A DNA stretch of 64,000 bases from Ypsolopha sequella (taxonomy: Eukaryota > Arthropoda > Insecta > Lepidoptera > Ypsolophidae): assembly GCA_934047225.1 (NCBI GenBank), contig OW203992.1, forward strand, positions 11,025,501-11,089,500, read 5' to 3'. Below are positions 22,425 through 33,320 of this stretch, in pieces. Position 1 is the first letter of the stretch, and the number at the start of each line of letters is the position of its first letter. A program made the translations under genes and the position numbers. Under the pieces are notes generated by a model, which worked only from the letters and a program-made list of their open reading frames with translations, searched no databases and was not told where the DNA came from.

Positions 22425-22436
22425 CCAAAACCGCTT

Positions 22437-22525
22437 TTAAGAGGCTATGCGAATTTTATTTTTGTCACTGTCACTCCAAGCGAAAACACGGTCAGTGCGA
22501 GAGGGGCGGATTCAGGGCGAAAGCG
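22437..22525 (-). mobile_element. TTAA-family fragment, copy 4
   Basis: TTAAGAGGCTATGCGAATTT is the right terminus of the TTAA family in inverse orientation. It continues through CACTGTCACTCCAAGCGAAA and GGGGCGGATTCAGGGC before similarity stops. Confidence 0.8.
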
Positions 22526-22800
22526 ATAAATGTCATTGTTGATTGTATAAGTCCTATTTGATGATTTAGGACTTTTTATATATTTTCGGTATTATTTCGG
22601 ACATTTATTTAGTCCATGTGACAGCTTTGTTTCAATATGTTGTAATTTATAAAAAAAAATAGTATTTAAGAATGGTATCATTTTATACCTTTAAAATTAT
22701 TTCAAGATTACTTATTTTCCGTCACAAAATTTAATTTAAAAATTCAATTTAAATTTTTGATTTAAAAAGACAAAGCAATGCAAAGTGACGGTAGTGTCAG

Positions 22801-23054
22801 CAGTGGCGTGCACAGAACTTTTTGCTGGAAAAGCAAGCAATTGGCCAAGAATAACAATAAAAAAATATGAAAAAATTTAAATATCACTTTGAAAAAAAAA
22901 AGTTTGTACTGGAAATTTTCACTCTAGGGTAGACATTGTCTACCCTGGCGTCGTACAATTTTTTTTTTTTTCAAAGTGATTTTTAAATTTTTTTTTATTG
23001 TTATTCTTGACCGATTGCTTGCTTTTCCAGCAAAAAGTTCTGTGCACGCCACTG
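22801..23054. mobile_element. 254-bp hAT-type MITE with 8-bp target duplication
   Basis: It begins CAGTGGCGTGCACAGAAC and ends with the inverse. AGTGTCAG stands on both sides (22793-22800 and 23055-23062). CAG…CTG ends and an 8-bp duplication are diagnostic of the hAT superfamily. The arms exceed 100 bp and the centre has a second stem, GGTAGACATTGTCTACC. There is no transposase. Confidence 0.93.
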
Positions 23055-23269
23055 AGTGTCAGTCACAAATTATTTTTCTAGTAACAAATTTTCTAATTTT
23101 TTTTCATTTAACCAATTTCCAATAATTTGTTTCATGTACTTCAGCTATAGATACAATTCAAAATTGTAACGCTTCTATAGAGGAAGATTTTCAAAAGTTA
23201 AAAACGCTCTCGAATGCGACTTTCTTTTGCACGTAGTGTCAGTCACATTTACATCTTATAAGATAAATA

Positions 23270-23505
23270 CAGTACCAGGCCATTTGAAGGTCGCATCGTG
23301 CTTTAAAAAGAGATACTCGGCTAGCTTCGGCTACCTTCGGCTTTGTAGATCTCTGTCACACTTGTCAACCCGGTCGTTTAGTTTATAAACCGGACTGTTA
23401 GTGTTTCGTGTGATAGAGATGACGCTCTACAAAGCCGAAGGTAGCCGAAGCTTGCCGAGTATCTCTTTTTAAAGCACGATGCGACCTTCAAATGGCCTGG
23501 TACTG
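23270..23505. mobile_element. 236-bp TA-flanked hairpin element
   Basis: CAGTACCAGGCCATTTGAAG and the following 60 bp return inverted almost without change. TA flanks both ends. The arms contain repeated CTTCGGCTA units. The TA target fits Tc1/mariner-type MITEs. Confidence 0.88.
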
Positions 23506-23659
23506 TACGTATCTAACAAGTTCTTTTGTGCACATTTTACAACTGAGAGATATTAAAGAATCAACTATAAAACCATGCTAAAATCTAAATGTATGGCAAA
23601 ATAAGACGAAAACTGTGTCAAATGTACAGTCAGTCACATATGGAATTGCCCATATTACT

Positions 23660-23740
23660 ATGTTTTTCGGGTTCCGTACCTGCATTGTGGGGTGGTACGA
23701 AACCCTTTGTGCACGAATCCGGCTCGCACTTAGCTAAATT
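23660..23740 (+). repeat. Repeat D terminus fragment
   Basis: CGGGTTCCGTACC then GGTACGAAACCCTTTGTGCA and CCGGCTCGCACTTAGC match the 3' end of the repeat at 57.2-57.8 kb. Confidence 0.55.
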
Positions 23741-23921
23741 ATTTTCGATAACTTTACATTACCTTACAGTCCAGTATTGTGCCCCCTTATCGACACTGAC
23801 CGGGGCGGGGCCTTATTGTCTTACTTCAACATCTATCGCTAATGCTTTCAAATGCATCGTTATTGGCTAGAAATGGCATCACACACAACGAGTTCAAAAT
23901 GATCACACATAAATTTTAGCC

Positions 23922-24361
23922 CAGAGGTTCTTACTTTTAATAATCACGGACCCCTTGTATAATTTCAAAATCTGATGGACCCCTTTCAAACCTAATTACA
24001 GAAAAAGCAATTACTACTTTTTAATAAATAAAAAAATTAATTAAGTAGGTACCTAATAATGTTTTAAACTATTGAATCGAGCACGAACAATCACGAAAAG
24101 CAATATTTGCTTCCACTTGTGCCTGAAAAGCAAAAAGGTTTGTTTGTTAAGTTTTTTTCAAGGTGTTAGTTATAAAGCCTGATGGTTTGTTCATATTGAT
24201 GGTATCAATACATATTTTCATTTTATTTTCATTTTCACTTGCGCGGTAAAGACACAATAGCGCTGTGCGGCGTTCGGTATGTTAGACATCATGCCATGGA
24301 CCCACAGCACTCACGCTACGAACCCCTTGGGGGTCCATGGACCCCAGTTTAAGAAACCCTG
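23922..24361. mobile_element. 440-bp hAT-type element
   Basis: The left end CAGAGGTTCTTA and the inverted right end CAGGGTTTCTTAAACTGGGG lead into matching CGGACCCC/TGGACCCC blocks. These ends are typical of a widespread hAT family. The flanks TTTAGCC and TTTAGTC are a plausible but decayed target duplication. There is no open transposase frame. Confidence 0.7.
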
Positions 24362-25430
24362 TTTAGTCAATCACGATGTCTTTGAAAGCGATAGCGATAT
24401 ATTTTGAAGTTAGACAATAAGACCCCGGGTTGTGTCATACATACAGACGGAAAATGGTGACTCACTGATCATAATAATTTCCTTGTACCCTTTTTGATAC
24501 GGAACCTTAGAAAACTGTTATTTGTTTGTAACTCTAGGACCACTAGCGCCACCTTTTGAGCGATAAAAACCAATTCATAATTTCACATTGTCTGTCAATG
24601 GGTTGTCATGCATGGTAATTAATTTCCTACTATGTACCTAATCATTTCTTAAGGTAATTCGTTGATCACAACATAAATAACCTAAGGCAATTACAAAAAC
24701 ACAGAAGTAAATATTTACAACAAGAAATTACATTTTTGTATTACAAAGCAATCTGATAAGAGTTGACGCAGCTTGATTTAGGAGTAAAAATATATTTAAA
24801 ACCAAACATCAGAATCAGCGAAACATAAAAAGACAAAGACACTACTTCGTATAGAACAACATAGCTCTACATTCTACACAAAAGGGTGTAAAAGACTGAA
24901 ACTGAGCATCGTACATGATGTCAGAGAGGTTATGTTCTCAACAAACAAAAATACTAAGGCGTTTACCTTGTTTTCAGGAAATCCGGAGGCAAATATCACT
25001 GTAAAACCACACAGTTTCTTTTGGTAAATTGCAATAATAAAAATGTTAGTTAAAAAACCGGATTGCATCACAAAAATAACAAAATACAACGGAAAACATT
25101 GAAAGCGGATAAGAAGCGCGACACGGAACGGCAAGCTAAGCAGCAGCTGACTGTGATTGTCTGAACAAACTGACTTTGTATCAGCGTTGTACATTTGGTT
25201 TAATATTTCGACAGTTGCATAATTTTTACTCCAATTATTTTGAAAAATGGTATTAACTATAAAGTTACTAAAATATTGTTATTATAAACCAAATTATTAT
25301 ATTAAATTGTTGAATTTCATAAAAATATTACAAAAATACTAATTTATAACTTCTATGATTTTATCTTCCAAATCTACACACCAGACTGTTGACATTGAAT
25401 TAAAATTAACTCAAAATATCTTTCATATCA
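24362..25430. other. Mostly unique non-coding stretch
   Basis: A fragment of repeat D (CTTGTACCCTTTTTGATACG) lies near 24483. Otherwise nothing is recognised. A 106-codon minus-strand frame at 24874-25194 is hydrophobic but matches no family I know. Confidence 0.4.
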
Positions 25431-25650
25431 AAATGTGTAAAATAAAATTACGCCGTTACAAGGTTTTCGGCGTGGCTGCGCAACGTGGAGGCGTAGAGTG
25501 GGTGCGCACTCGGAAAGATGGCGGCGCCCTCTAGCGGGCATATTGTGAGTTATCGATTCTCCAGCGTCCCGCGCGCACCAGCCACCGCCCGCCATTGGCT
25601 GCGTTCGTAATTGGTTTATGTTGCTCGTTCGTAACATGAATTCAAATTTA
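25430..25650 (+). promoter_or_regulatory. GC-rich promoter-like island with YY1- and CTCF-like sites
   Basis: In an AT-rich setting this island holds AAGATGGCGGC at 25515-25525, which is the promoter-proximal YY1/Pho motif, GCGCCCTCTAGCGGG at 25524-25538, a near match to the CTCF core on the minus strand, and TATCGATT near 25551. ATTGG boxes (inverted CCAAT) follow at 25594 and 25610. The ATG in the YY1-like site also has a good start context and is followed by GTGAGT after nine codons. A promoter, an insulator or both are possible. Transcription cannot be shown from sequence. Confidence 0.35.
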
Positions 25651-25853
25651 GCGCGCGTTGGGCTCTTCGAATGAACTAGGGCTGTACTTTTGAGGGTAGC
25701 TAAAATATTTAATTGTTTCAGTAATTTTACAGTCCTATTAACTTACATTAACAGATTTCAAAATTCGGCCTAGGGTACCTAACCTAAATGCGGTAGAAAT
25801 GCGTTCCTTACGGAGTAGGTATGTATGGTTTAAATTTGAATGATATCGAGATA

Positions 25854-26600
25854 CGGAATCGTTGCCGCCTGAAAGAAGATGTAGTGGCTAGAATAGAAAA
25901 AGGAACGCTTCGGTGGTTTGGACATGTAGAGACGATGAATGTAATAGAGTAACGAAAGAAATTTATGGTGCGCAAATCGAAGGTAGAGCTCGTCAGCTCG
26001 ACCAGGCCGCCCTAGAAGGAGGTATGCTGACCAAATTGGCGAGATATTGAAGAAGGGCAATGTCAAAAGTACCCGGAATAGATAAGCTTGTATGACTAGA
26101 TTAAGGGGGTATATCGTCAAAATCGACACTTTGTGTATTTATTTATCTATATCTGCTGTTCAAAAGAAGTCCCAAGTTAAATAAATTAGTATAACAATTT
26201 TGGGACCTATTTCTAGATTTTGGACTATCGGAAACGCGTTTCGAGGAAACCAACTAGATAGAAATAATTATTGAAATATGGTCTAAATTTATACTTTTTT
26301 TTTGTATTTTGACAAATTGGGATAGCATAGAGACTTCAAAAGTATTTATTTAGATGGGTTTTAACAATACCTAAATTACTTGTTATGGAAATTTTAATAG
26401 CAATTTTAGTTCATTTAGTATTAATTTAAAACCGACTTTTTGTAAATTTTCCCCGATAGCGTCCCTCTCGCACTGCGGGTCTTTCCGCCTGGAGTACCTT
26501 TGCACGGACGATATATCATATATGGATGTGGAAAAGACGAAAGAGGTGTGTCAGGATCGTAGCAGATGGAAATCTGTAGTCTCTGCCTACCCCTCTGGGA
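25854..26600 (+). pseudogene. LINE pol C-terminus split by a TTAA element
   Basis: The frame starts RNRCRLKEDVVARIEKGTL and goes on with RWFGHVE, typical of LINE C-termini. After frame damage it reaches CMTRL at 26100. It resumes at 26523 with DVEKTKEVCQDRSRWKS and VVSAYPSG. The two parts join in frame if the 414-bp element at 26105-26518 and one copy of its target site are removed. The gene is dead from stops and frameshifts as well as the insertion. Confidence 0.85.
26105..26518 (+). mobile_element. TTAA-family element, variant copy 5, inserted in a LINE
   Basis: TTAA (26101-26104) precedes GGGGGTATATCGTC, and the right end is GACGATATATC followed by TATA, a decayed TTAA. The body is a diverged relative of copies 1-3, sharing AGAAATAATTATTGAAATAT, CGTCCCTCTCGCACTGCG and CCTGGAGT at the same relative places. 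The interrupted LINE frame supplies the original site. Confidence 0.82.
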
Positions 26601-26615
26601 GACAGTCGTTAGTGC

Positions 26616-27580
26616 ATGTATGTATGGTAGGTATAAGCACCTTTGCAGCAGCAACCCTGTACGAGAACGTAACGGATCCCAGTGTTTGTGCAGGGGAAAT
26701 TACCCGTTTTCGATAAAATCTAGTGAAATACTAACTTTGTTTCACACTGGTTTAAAACGAATAAAATCTGCGAGTCTCTAGGACTATATTTGAGCTAATT
26801 GGCGTCTGAGGGTAGGTTGAAAATAGAACTAATTGTATAAATTAAAAGCTCTACATGGTTGTTGCCAACTTTATTGAACGTTACAACTCCAATGAAGCTG
26901 TTCATAATAAAAATCCTACAACTCTGAATAAAATGGGGGCCCCGGAGACCCCAAAGTTGGGGGTTAATTTGTTCTCGATGTCGTCTCTGGAAGAGGCATT
27001 AATTTTGGTAAAGCGAGGCGGCACCAGGCAACTTGATATTTATGCACGTTAATAAACGGAATAGCTAGAAGCCTATAAAGCCTTTAGCCAAAGGAATACT
27101 GCCTGAATTGTGACTACCAAGCGGGAACATAATAATATTAAATATTAACATTCGAGCCCTCACCTTTTAAAATTGTAATTTAAGATGCTGAATTTTTTAT
27201 GAGCTGGACGGGACATGGACAACTTTAGATACGTATTGTACAGTTTGCAACACTTCAGACTGTTCTTACTTCGCCCCGCGTAAAGGTGAAAATCGTACAA
27301 ACAGGTACATCGTACTGCGTGGCTGTGTGTACGAAGGCGTGAAAAAAACAGTAGCTGAGCGTGTTTAAAAAGTGAAAATAAATAAAAGTAGAAGCTCATA
27401 AATATTAGAATCCTCGTAATAATTATTCTTTGGTCTCACTTATCTCTATGCAATGAACACGCGCGACATTATAAATAAAAGGGTAGTAATAAATCGAGTG
27501 ACAAAAATAATTAATTTGACTTATTGTTTTACTAAGTGAGCGACTGACTGTGAGTAACGAGATATCAATAGAACAGCAAC
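26616..27580. other. Unique non-coding stretch
   Basis: No repeat or gene recognised. The open frames look random. Confidence 0.4.
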
Positions 27581-28010
27581 TTAAGGCGCTCTTATCCCAG
27601 GAGAGTGACTCTCTGTCTTTTTCTTAACGTGTAAGGAGTAAAGAAAATAACCACACTTTTGTACTTTTTCGTTGTTTTTATCGGTTTTTAAATTGTTTAA
27701 AAATAAGGGATATGTTTATTAAAACCCACTTACGTGGTCGACCTAGAAAATTTAAAGAGCAATATTACCAGATATGTTTCGTTAATAAAAGAGTGGAATT
27801 ATGGAAATGGCATGATTTGAAAGGTCTTATTACATGCTGTGTTCGTGTATTATTTCTATCGAGCAAAGTTTATCTGATCGTGTAACACATGCGTGGAAGA
27901 CCTAGATAAAGGTTCGAACCATATTGCATATTTTTTTTTTGGAAGTTTTAGACGATATTTGAAAGTTCTATTTGACTTTAATTACTGATTTTGGGATAAG
28001 AGCGCCTTAA
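27581..28010. mobile_element. 430-bp element with perfect 19-bp TTAA-ended TIRs
   Basis: TTAAGGCGCTCTTATCCCA at the left is exactly inverted at the right. TTAA at both ends is the expected target duplication of piggyBac- or Kolobok-type elements. The interior is AT-rich, has no transposase frame, and differs from the GGCGATAT family. Confidence 0.92.
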
Positions 28011-31000
28011 AAACATTCATTTGAGTTACTTAAATTACAAAATGAAAAGCTTCATAATATTTGAGCGACCTGATATTTGTTTGAGTGTCAACATTATGTC
28101 CTGCATTTTTTTCAATATTTGGCAAATGATTTATTTAAGGGGTATATGAAGGGGTAATATTTAACAGAAGGGGTCATAATTTTCTGTTTTAGTGACAATT
28201 TATTTATAAGTAATAAAACTAGGGAACGTAACCCTAAAAATACATTGCAAATCGGCGTTTAAATTTGTTTCAATACAGCATATGGTTCATAATACACAAA
28301 AATTTTATATATCTTATGCTTTGGGCTTTGAGATAGACCCCGTAACAAAAATGGTCTAAAAATGGCAACTTTGATTTTTCTTTATTTTTATATCAACAAT
28401 TTCTTTATTTTTTAAGATAAAAAAAATATATATAAATCCCACAAGCTATAGGGTAGGAAAAACCATTTTTTTTTCAGCCCCAATTTCATGTATGAGGCCC
28501 CCCCTGAAAAATAATTTAATTACATTTTAAATTAAAAATTCGGTTTTAGATCAATATTTTACACAACATATACAAATGTTAGGTTTCTATCTCATTCCGT
28601 CTAAGAGCTAGAGACCCGTGACATACGGACAGACAGACAGACGGACAGTTACCTTTTGGGTACAGAACCATAAAAAGGAAAAATTGTATTATATATATTT
28701 TTTAATATAATAAATTTATTGCATCTAAATCGTGTAGAGACGTCTTCACTCTTCCAGACGAAGGCAGTCTGAATTAAAAATTTGCTACGGCACATTTCGA
28801 GTGATTTTATAGGGGATTTTCTACGGAAATGATTGATTTTTCTGCTTTCGCAATTTTTGCGCGTACGCCCGAATCGGCGCGCCGTCCAGAAAAATTACAA
28901 GTAGTATTACATTGGTACAGCGTGAGCCGTTTTTTCACATCACGATTTACCCTCAAGTGTCGTTTAATTCATAAATTTCTAAACAATTAATAGCAAGCTG
29001 ATACGCAAAATAACATAATAAAATAAGTGGAAGACATACAGAATCTTCTGGTTATAAAATATCACAGGAATTCCCGAATATAACCCTCGCTTGTTTCACA
29101 AATCTTCCGAAGTACACTTGAAGGGGCAGGTGTTCGAGCAGGCCACCGTCTATGGGGTATTTACTAACTTTCGGAATAAATAAACTTCGCACAATGAATA
29201 AAGCGGAGTATTCAAAACGATTGTAAAGGAGTACTTGAGTTACTTGCACTCATAAGATCCGAGGATTCATTTATGTATTTGTATAAAGTTTGTTCATTTG
29301 TGTTTTGGGTTTATGCCATCAATTTTATTTCATGTACCAATCCCCCTACATTAAAGTAGTTACCTGTGCAAGTCGTCGAAAATACTCGTTATGTATTTAA
29401 CGCATATTTTCCTCCCATCGATTCATAGATTAAATCTACCTGACAATTATTTTAAAGCTCCCAATTTCTGGTTTTCATTTGAGACTCCTTCCATTCGCTA
29501 TTCATTTGCCTGTCTGTTTGATAAAATAGAGCAGACGTTTCTTGTTTTCTGCCCTATGCTAGGCTCTAAGTTATAGGATTGCCCCTAAATTTCCCCATAC
29601 ATCTACTTGTACACTGAATTGAGCGATTTCGCCCCTGCAGTCGTTGCCGCGGTCTTCACCCGAGGACCTAAAACATAACTAGCGTTTGGTGCCAAAATTA
29701 ATCCAAAATTATCACCAACTCAACCTGGAGAACGAAGTGCCCTGTCCAACTGCCCATCTCCACGATAGCGCACCAAGGCTGGTTTGCCAGTGTAGAGTAT
29801 ACAGAAAGTAACTCTAATCTTCTGGGAAATAAAACTGCCCTATACCAAATCATTGCTGTTCCGAGTAAGTATAAAAAAACAAACTTTATCTAAACCAAGG
29901 GAGGGAAAGCTGTTACTTAGAAACCAGTTACGGAACAAGACATTACAAGATACGCGTTTGTTTGAGGAAACATTATTTAAATGAAGATTTTCAAAGCGAA
30001 AAACTTGGAGAGGGTCGCATTATGCATCGCGTGAGCGACACCACGCGTCGTGTCGCGGAACTTTTGCACTTTGCAAAATGCATAAGAACTTCGAAACACT
30101 CGGCCGAGACTCGACAGTTTCTCAACAAACTGTAAATTTTTCCTTATTCGAACAACTTAGCTATACGTTGGGGATTGTTTCTCCTTTTAATAAAACGAAA
30201 ATTCTTGAACATACTTCAAAGTTACACACTTGAACGTTAGGTCAACAGAAATCGTTCTCGAAACATGATGCGCAATGTTATGCAATGCAACGTAGTGCAG
30301 CGGAGTTTGAGCTAAGCATACAGTTTTCACAACGCGAACCGAATAAGAGCAAATGAGATGTGCACTAGTAAATTTTGCTGGCGGGTAGTTGTGAATTTTG
30401 CACGGGGGAGCGCATTATGCGATGCACGTAGCGCGCTGTCTGCACTGCGAGCGGCTGGCTGTCCGTAGGCAGGCGGGCGGCAAGCGGTGCGGGGGCGGGC
30501 GGCGCAACGTCGTAGCAGCCACCGCTACGAAAAGCTCACGTGCTCTACTACCACTGAGCCTCATTTATTATTGAATGCCTTTCTGCACTGAAACTTACTA
30601 AAGGTAGTAAATGCTCACTTTTATTACAAATCGATGGTCACAACGTAAATGATATCTTTTGTCAGAGACCTATTAAGAATTCAGTGCTCCGTATGCGAAG
30701 GCAAGTAGCTGGAATTGAGAAACCTATGTACCGATCGAGTCGAAATTTCAGAGAAGACTTTTATAGTCTTTGTTTTTACCCGAGAAATTTCTTTAATTTG
30801 TTCCAAACAGTGCTCACTGCACAGCTGAATTTAAATCTAAAAGGTAAACTATTAGCCGAAAATGTTTAAATGCAGACCGGAATTTGGAAAGAAGCAATTG
30901 AGGGATTCTTCGCATATTTATAGCCGCTCGCTAAACAGTTTCTCGGGTAATTCAGTACAAGCAGAGCGACATTATTTTTGTAGTAATTTCAGCGAATGTC

Positions 31001-31935
31001 CTTTAAAATATTCAGAGCGCCATAGCAGTGCCCATTAACGTGCCCGAGCGCCATTCGTACCGGGATCTGGCCGCAAATGGCGGGTTATATCATTAACTTG
31101 GCCCAGCGAACTATCCCCACAGGCCGCAAGTTTTTCTCGATATTTCTCGAAAAGGTTTCCGTTACAACTAATTCTCTAGAGCTGGGAGATGCGAATACTC
31201 GTAGGTACCTCAGGATTAAGTCAGCCCCGAGGAAAGAGATCTTAAGACATAATTTTTCTTCTGTCTATAATTCATATTTATGTATAATAAATATATATAT
31301 ATATATTTTTATTTAGGATATATCTTTTGGAGTACACGTATGTATGATTACTTATTTTAATAAAATTTCCCTTTCCCGCTTAGGTTTGCTGGAAGAAATC
31401 TCTTTTTAGAGATATACCTTCTAATTTATTGAATGTCTTAACTGCTTTTTGTGTACATTAAAAAATAAAGAACAAATAATTATTATGATATCTATGCGTG
31501 AAAACAATAAGAAATCGCGTAAAACCTTAATGGGCATACATTTTAGAGGGGAAAGGGTGATTCACCTCGGGGATGGGGGGGAGCGGCGATGCATCTGAAT
31601 TTCACCTCGTCAAGGTAACATAATGTTCTGAGGCCACAATTAAGGTCGGGTTACTCAGATGTTAATATAGCAAAAACTAAAAAAAATACATGTTATATAC
31701 TATCATGCACATTGATTAGAGTTTGAAATGTTTATCTATAATTTAACAAAATAAATACCAAAACAGGGTCCAATTTAATACTAAGTTCCGATTTAATTAA
31801 TTTGGTATTCAAAGAAACAAAACTGAGTAAAATTGAACTGAACTTGAAACTAAGTAAAATTGACGATATTATAACAACAAATTTGACAACAAGTTACTTT
31901 AATTATTTTTGAAGAATTCTAGCCAAAAATTTTAA
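28011..31935. other. Largely unique, with islands and small repeats
   Basis: Repeat D is present at 28609-28672. A piece at 28742-28775 is the inverse of 34047-34080 (GACTGCCTTC.TCTGG). A GC-rich stretch at 30000-30540 repeats the motif CGCATTATGC and has a GGGGGCGGGCGGC box near 30490. It looks like regulatory DNA. An AT dinucleotide run lies at 31285-31312. No gene was found. Confidence 0.4.
28609..28672 (+). repeat. Repeat D fragment with ACAG microsatellite
   Basis: CTAGAGACCCGTGACATACG followed by GACAGACAGACAGACGGACA and TTTTGGGTACAGAACC is a common insect repeat motif, seen again at 18.6 kb and in inverse form near 57.2 kb. Confidence 0.6.
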
Positions 31936-32070
31936 AATTTTGCGCTATCCGGAGACCCAGCGACGTAATGCAGTGCGCGCTAATATGAACTTTATGTCAA
32001 TATAATTTTCTGTCGATATTTGTACCGCCACAGATCGACCCAAGGTCGTTGGCGGCTACAACAGCATTAA
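31936..32070 (+). repeat. Dispersed repeat E, copy 2 (partial)
   Basis: TTTTGCGCTATCCGGAGACC to GGTCGTTGGCGGCTACAACA, ending in TTAA, matches the distal part of the 19-kb copy. Confidence 0.78.
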
Positions 32071-32757
32071 TGTGACAAAAGACCACTTACTGCAGAAAGG
32101 AAACATGGTCAAAATTATGTAACTTTATATTGATCTCTGTCATTGATATGTATGAAATATGATTTCTTTTTGTTGTTGTTATTGCTTTATACTCGTTTGT
32201 ACTCCTTACTGACATTTGTACGACTTACATAAGTACTGCTTGCATGCATGTTTTATGCGGGAGAGCAGGCCTTGCTTGAGTCTGCATTTTGAATAGCGTA
32301 GCAAGATTGTTTAGCGAAATAATGCAAATTATTAACATGTCCATACATTAATTTCTACAATATAGCAAAGCCACTATTTCATTTTATTGTTGGTGAAATC
32401 CTTTCTACAATCTGTCGTTAACCTTTTTTTTGACAAGAAATGTAAAGATCACAGTGGGGTTAAAAAGGGGGGGTACTGTCCTCCCTGCTTGAATACGTGC
32501 CTGATTTCAGCAGCTATAAAGAGTCGTACGGTACGCGAAATGTATAAAGACGGTAATAATGAGTGTCTGAAAACAGCTTACAACTGATTGGTAAACTTTA
32601 AACTACTCGAAGATCTAAGGAATCGTTCGGTGAAGGCAATAAATCGGATGGGATCAGTAACCTTGCCCTTTGTATCAATTCATTTTATCATTAAAACATA
32701 GAACCAACTTTTATTTTGTTATACGTTTTCGATAGTCATTTGCTACGTTGTGTGGCA
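32071..32757. other. Unique non-coding stretch
   Basis: Nothing recognised. A run of Gs near 32465 is the only local feature. Confidence 0.4.
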
Positions 32758-33320
32758 TTAAGGGGCAGGTAGTCACCAAAGAGCTTAAGTCAACCTGTGT
32801 CGGTACAAATATCGACAGATATTTAATCAACCGCCTGAATTCATACTGGGGACTCGTTTAGTGATTAGGAACAATGTTCAACAACCAGTAAGGTAAAAAT
32901 CGAAAAAAAAAACAAATTTCGCTCCTATACTGCCTATACTAGGATTTGTGATTGAACTAGTCCAGTGTGAATGGGAGATTTTTTTTTTACTATTTCCAAG
33001 AAAGCGCTAATTGAACCTCGTTCCTGATCACTAGCCGAGTCTCCAGTATGAATTCAGGCGGTTGATTAAATTTCACCATGTATTGAAACAACGTTCATAT
33101 CAGCGCGCACTTCAATATGACGTCGCTCTGGGTATAGCAGAAAATAATACTTTTCACATGGGCGCGACGGACGGAAAAAATCACATAAATGATTTTTCTA
33201 AGCAATTCTTCGTTTTATTTTAGTCCAAGTACCATACAGATACCATTAGTGGTTTCAAAGAAATAACTAATTTTACTTAATTTTAGTCTGAGAACAACTT
33301 AAATTTGAACAATATTTTCT
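32758..33320 (-). repeat. Dispersed repeat E, copy 3, interrupted
   Basis: The reverse complement follows the 19-kb copy from ATACCATTAGTGGTTT to the TTAAGGGGCAGG end, but 32821-33072 is a later TIR element. It is placed within the block around TATCGACAG. Confidence 0.75.
32821..33072. mobile_element. 252-bp TIR element F, copy 1
   Basis: TTTAATCAACCGCCTGAATT and CATACTGG.GACTCG at the left are inverted at the right. It interrupts repeat E. A second, rearranged copy lies at 49285-49644. There is no coding frame. Confidence 0.85.

Noticed and set aside
24874..25194. A 106-codon hydrophobic frame
   Set aside because: AT-rich DNA often gives such frames. No domain, splice signals or homologue are recognised.
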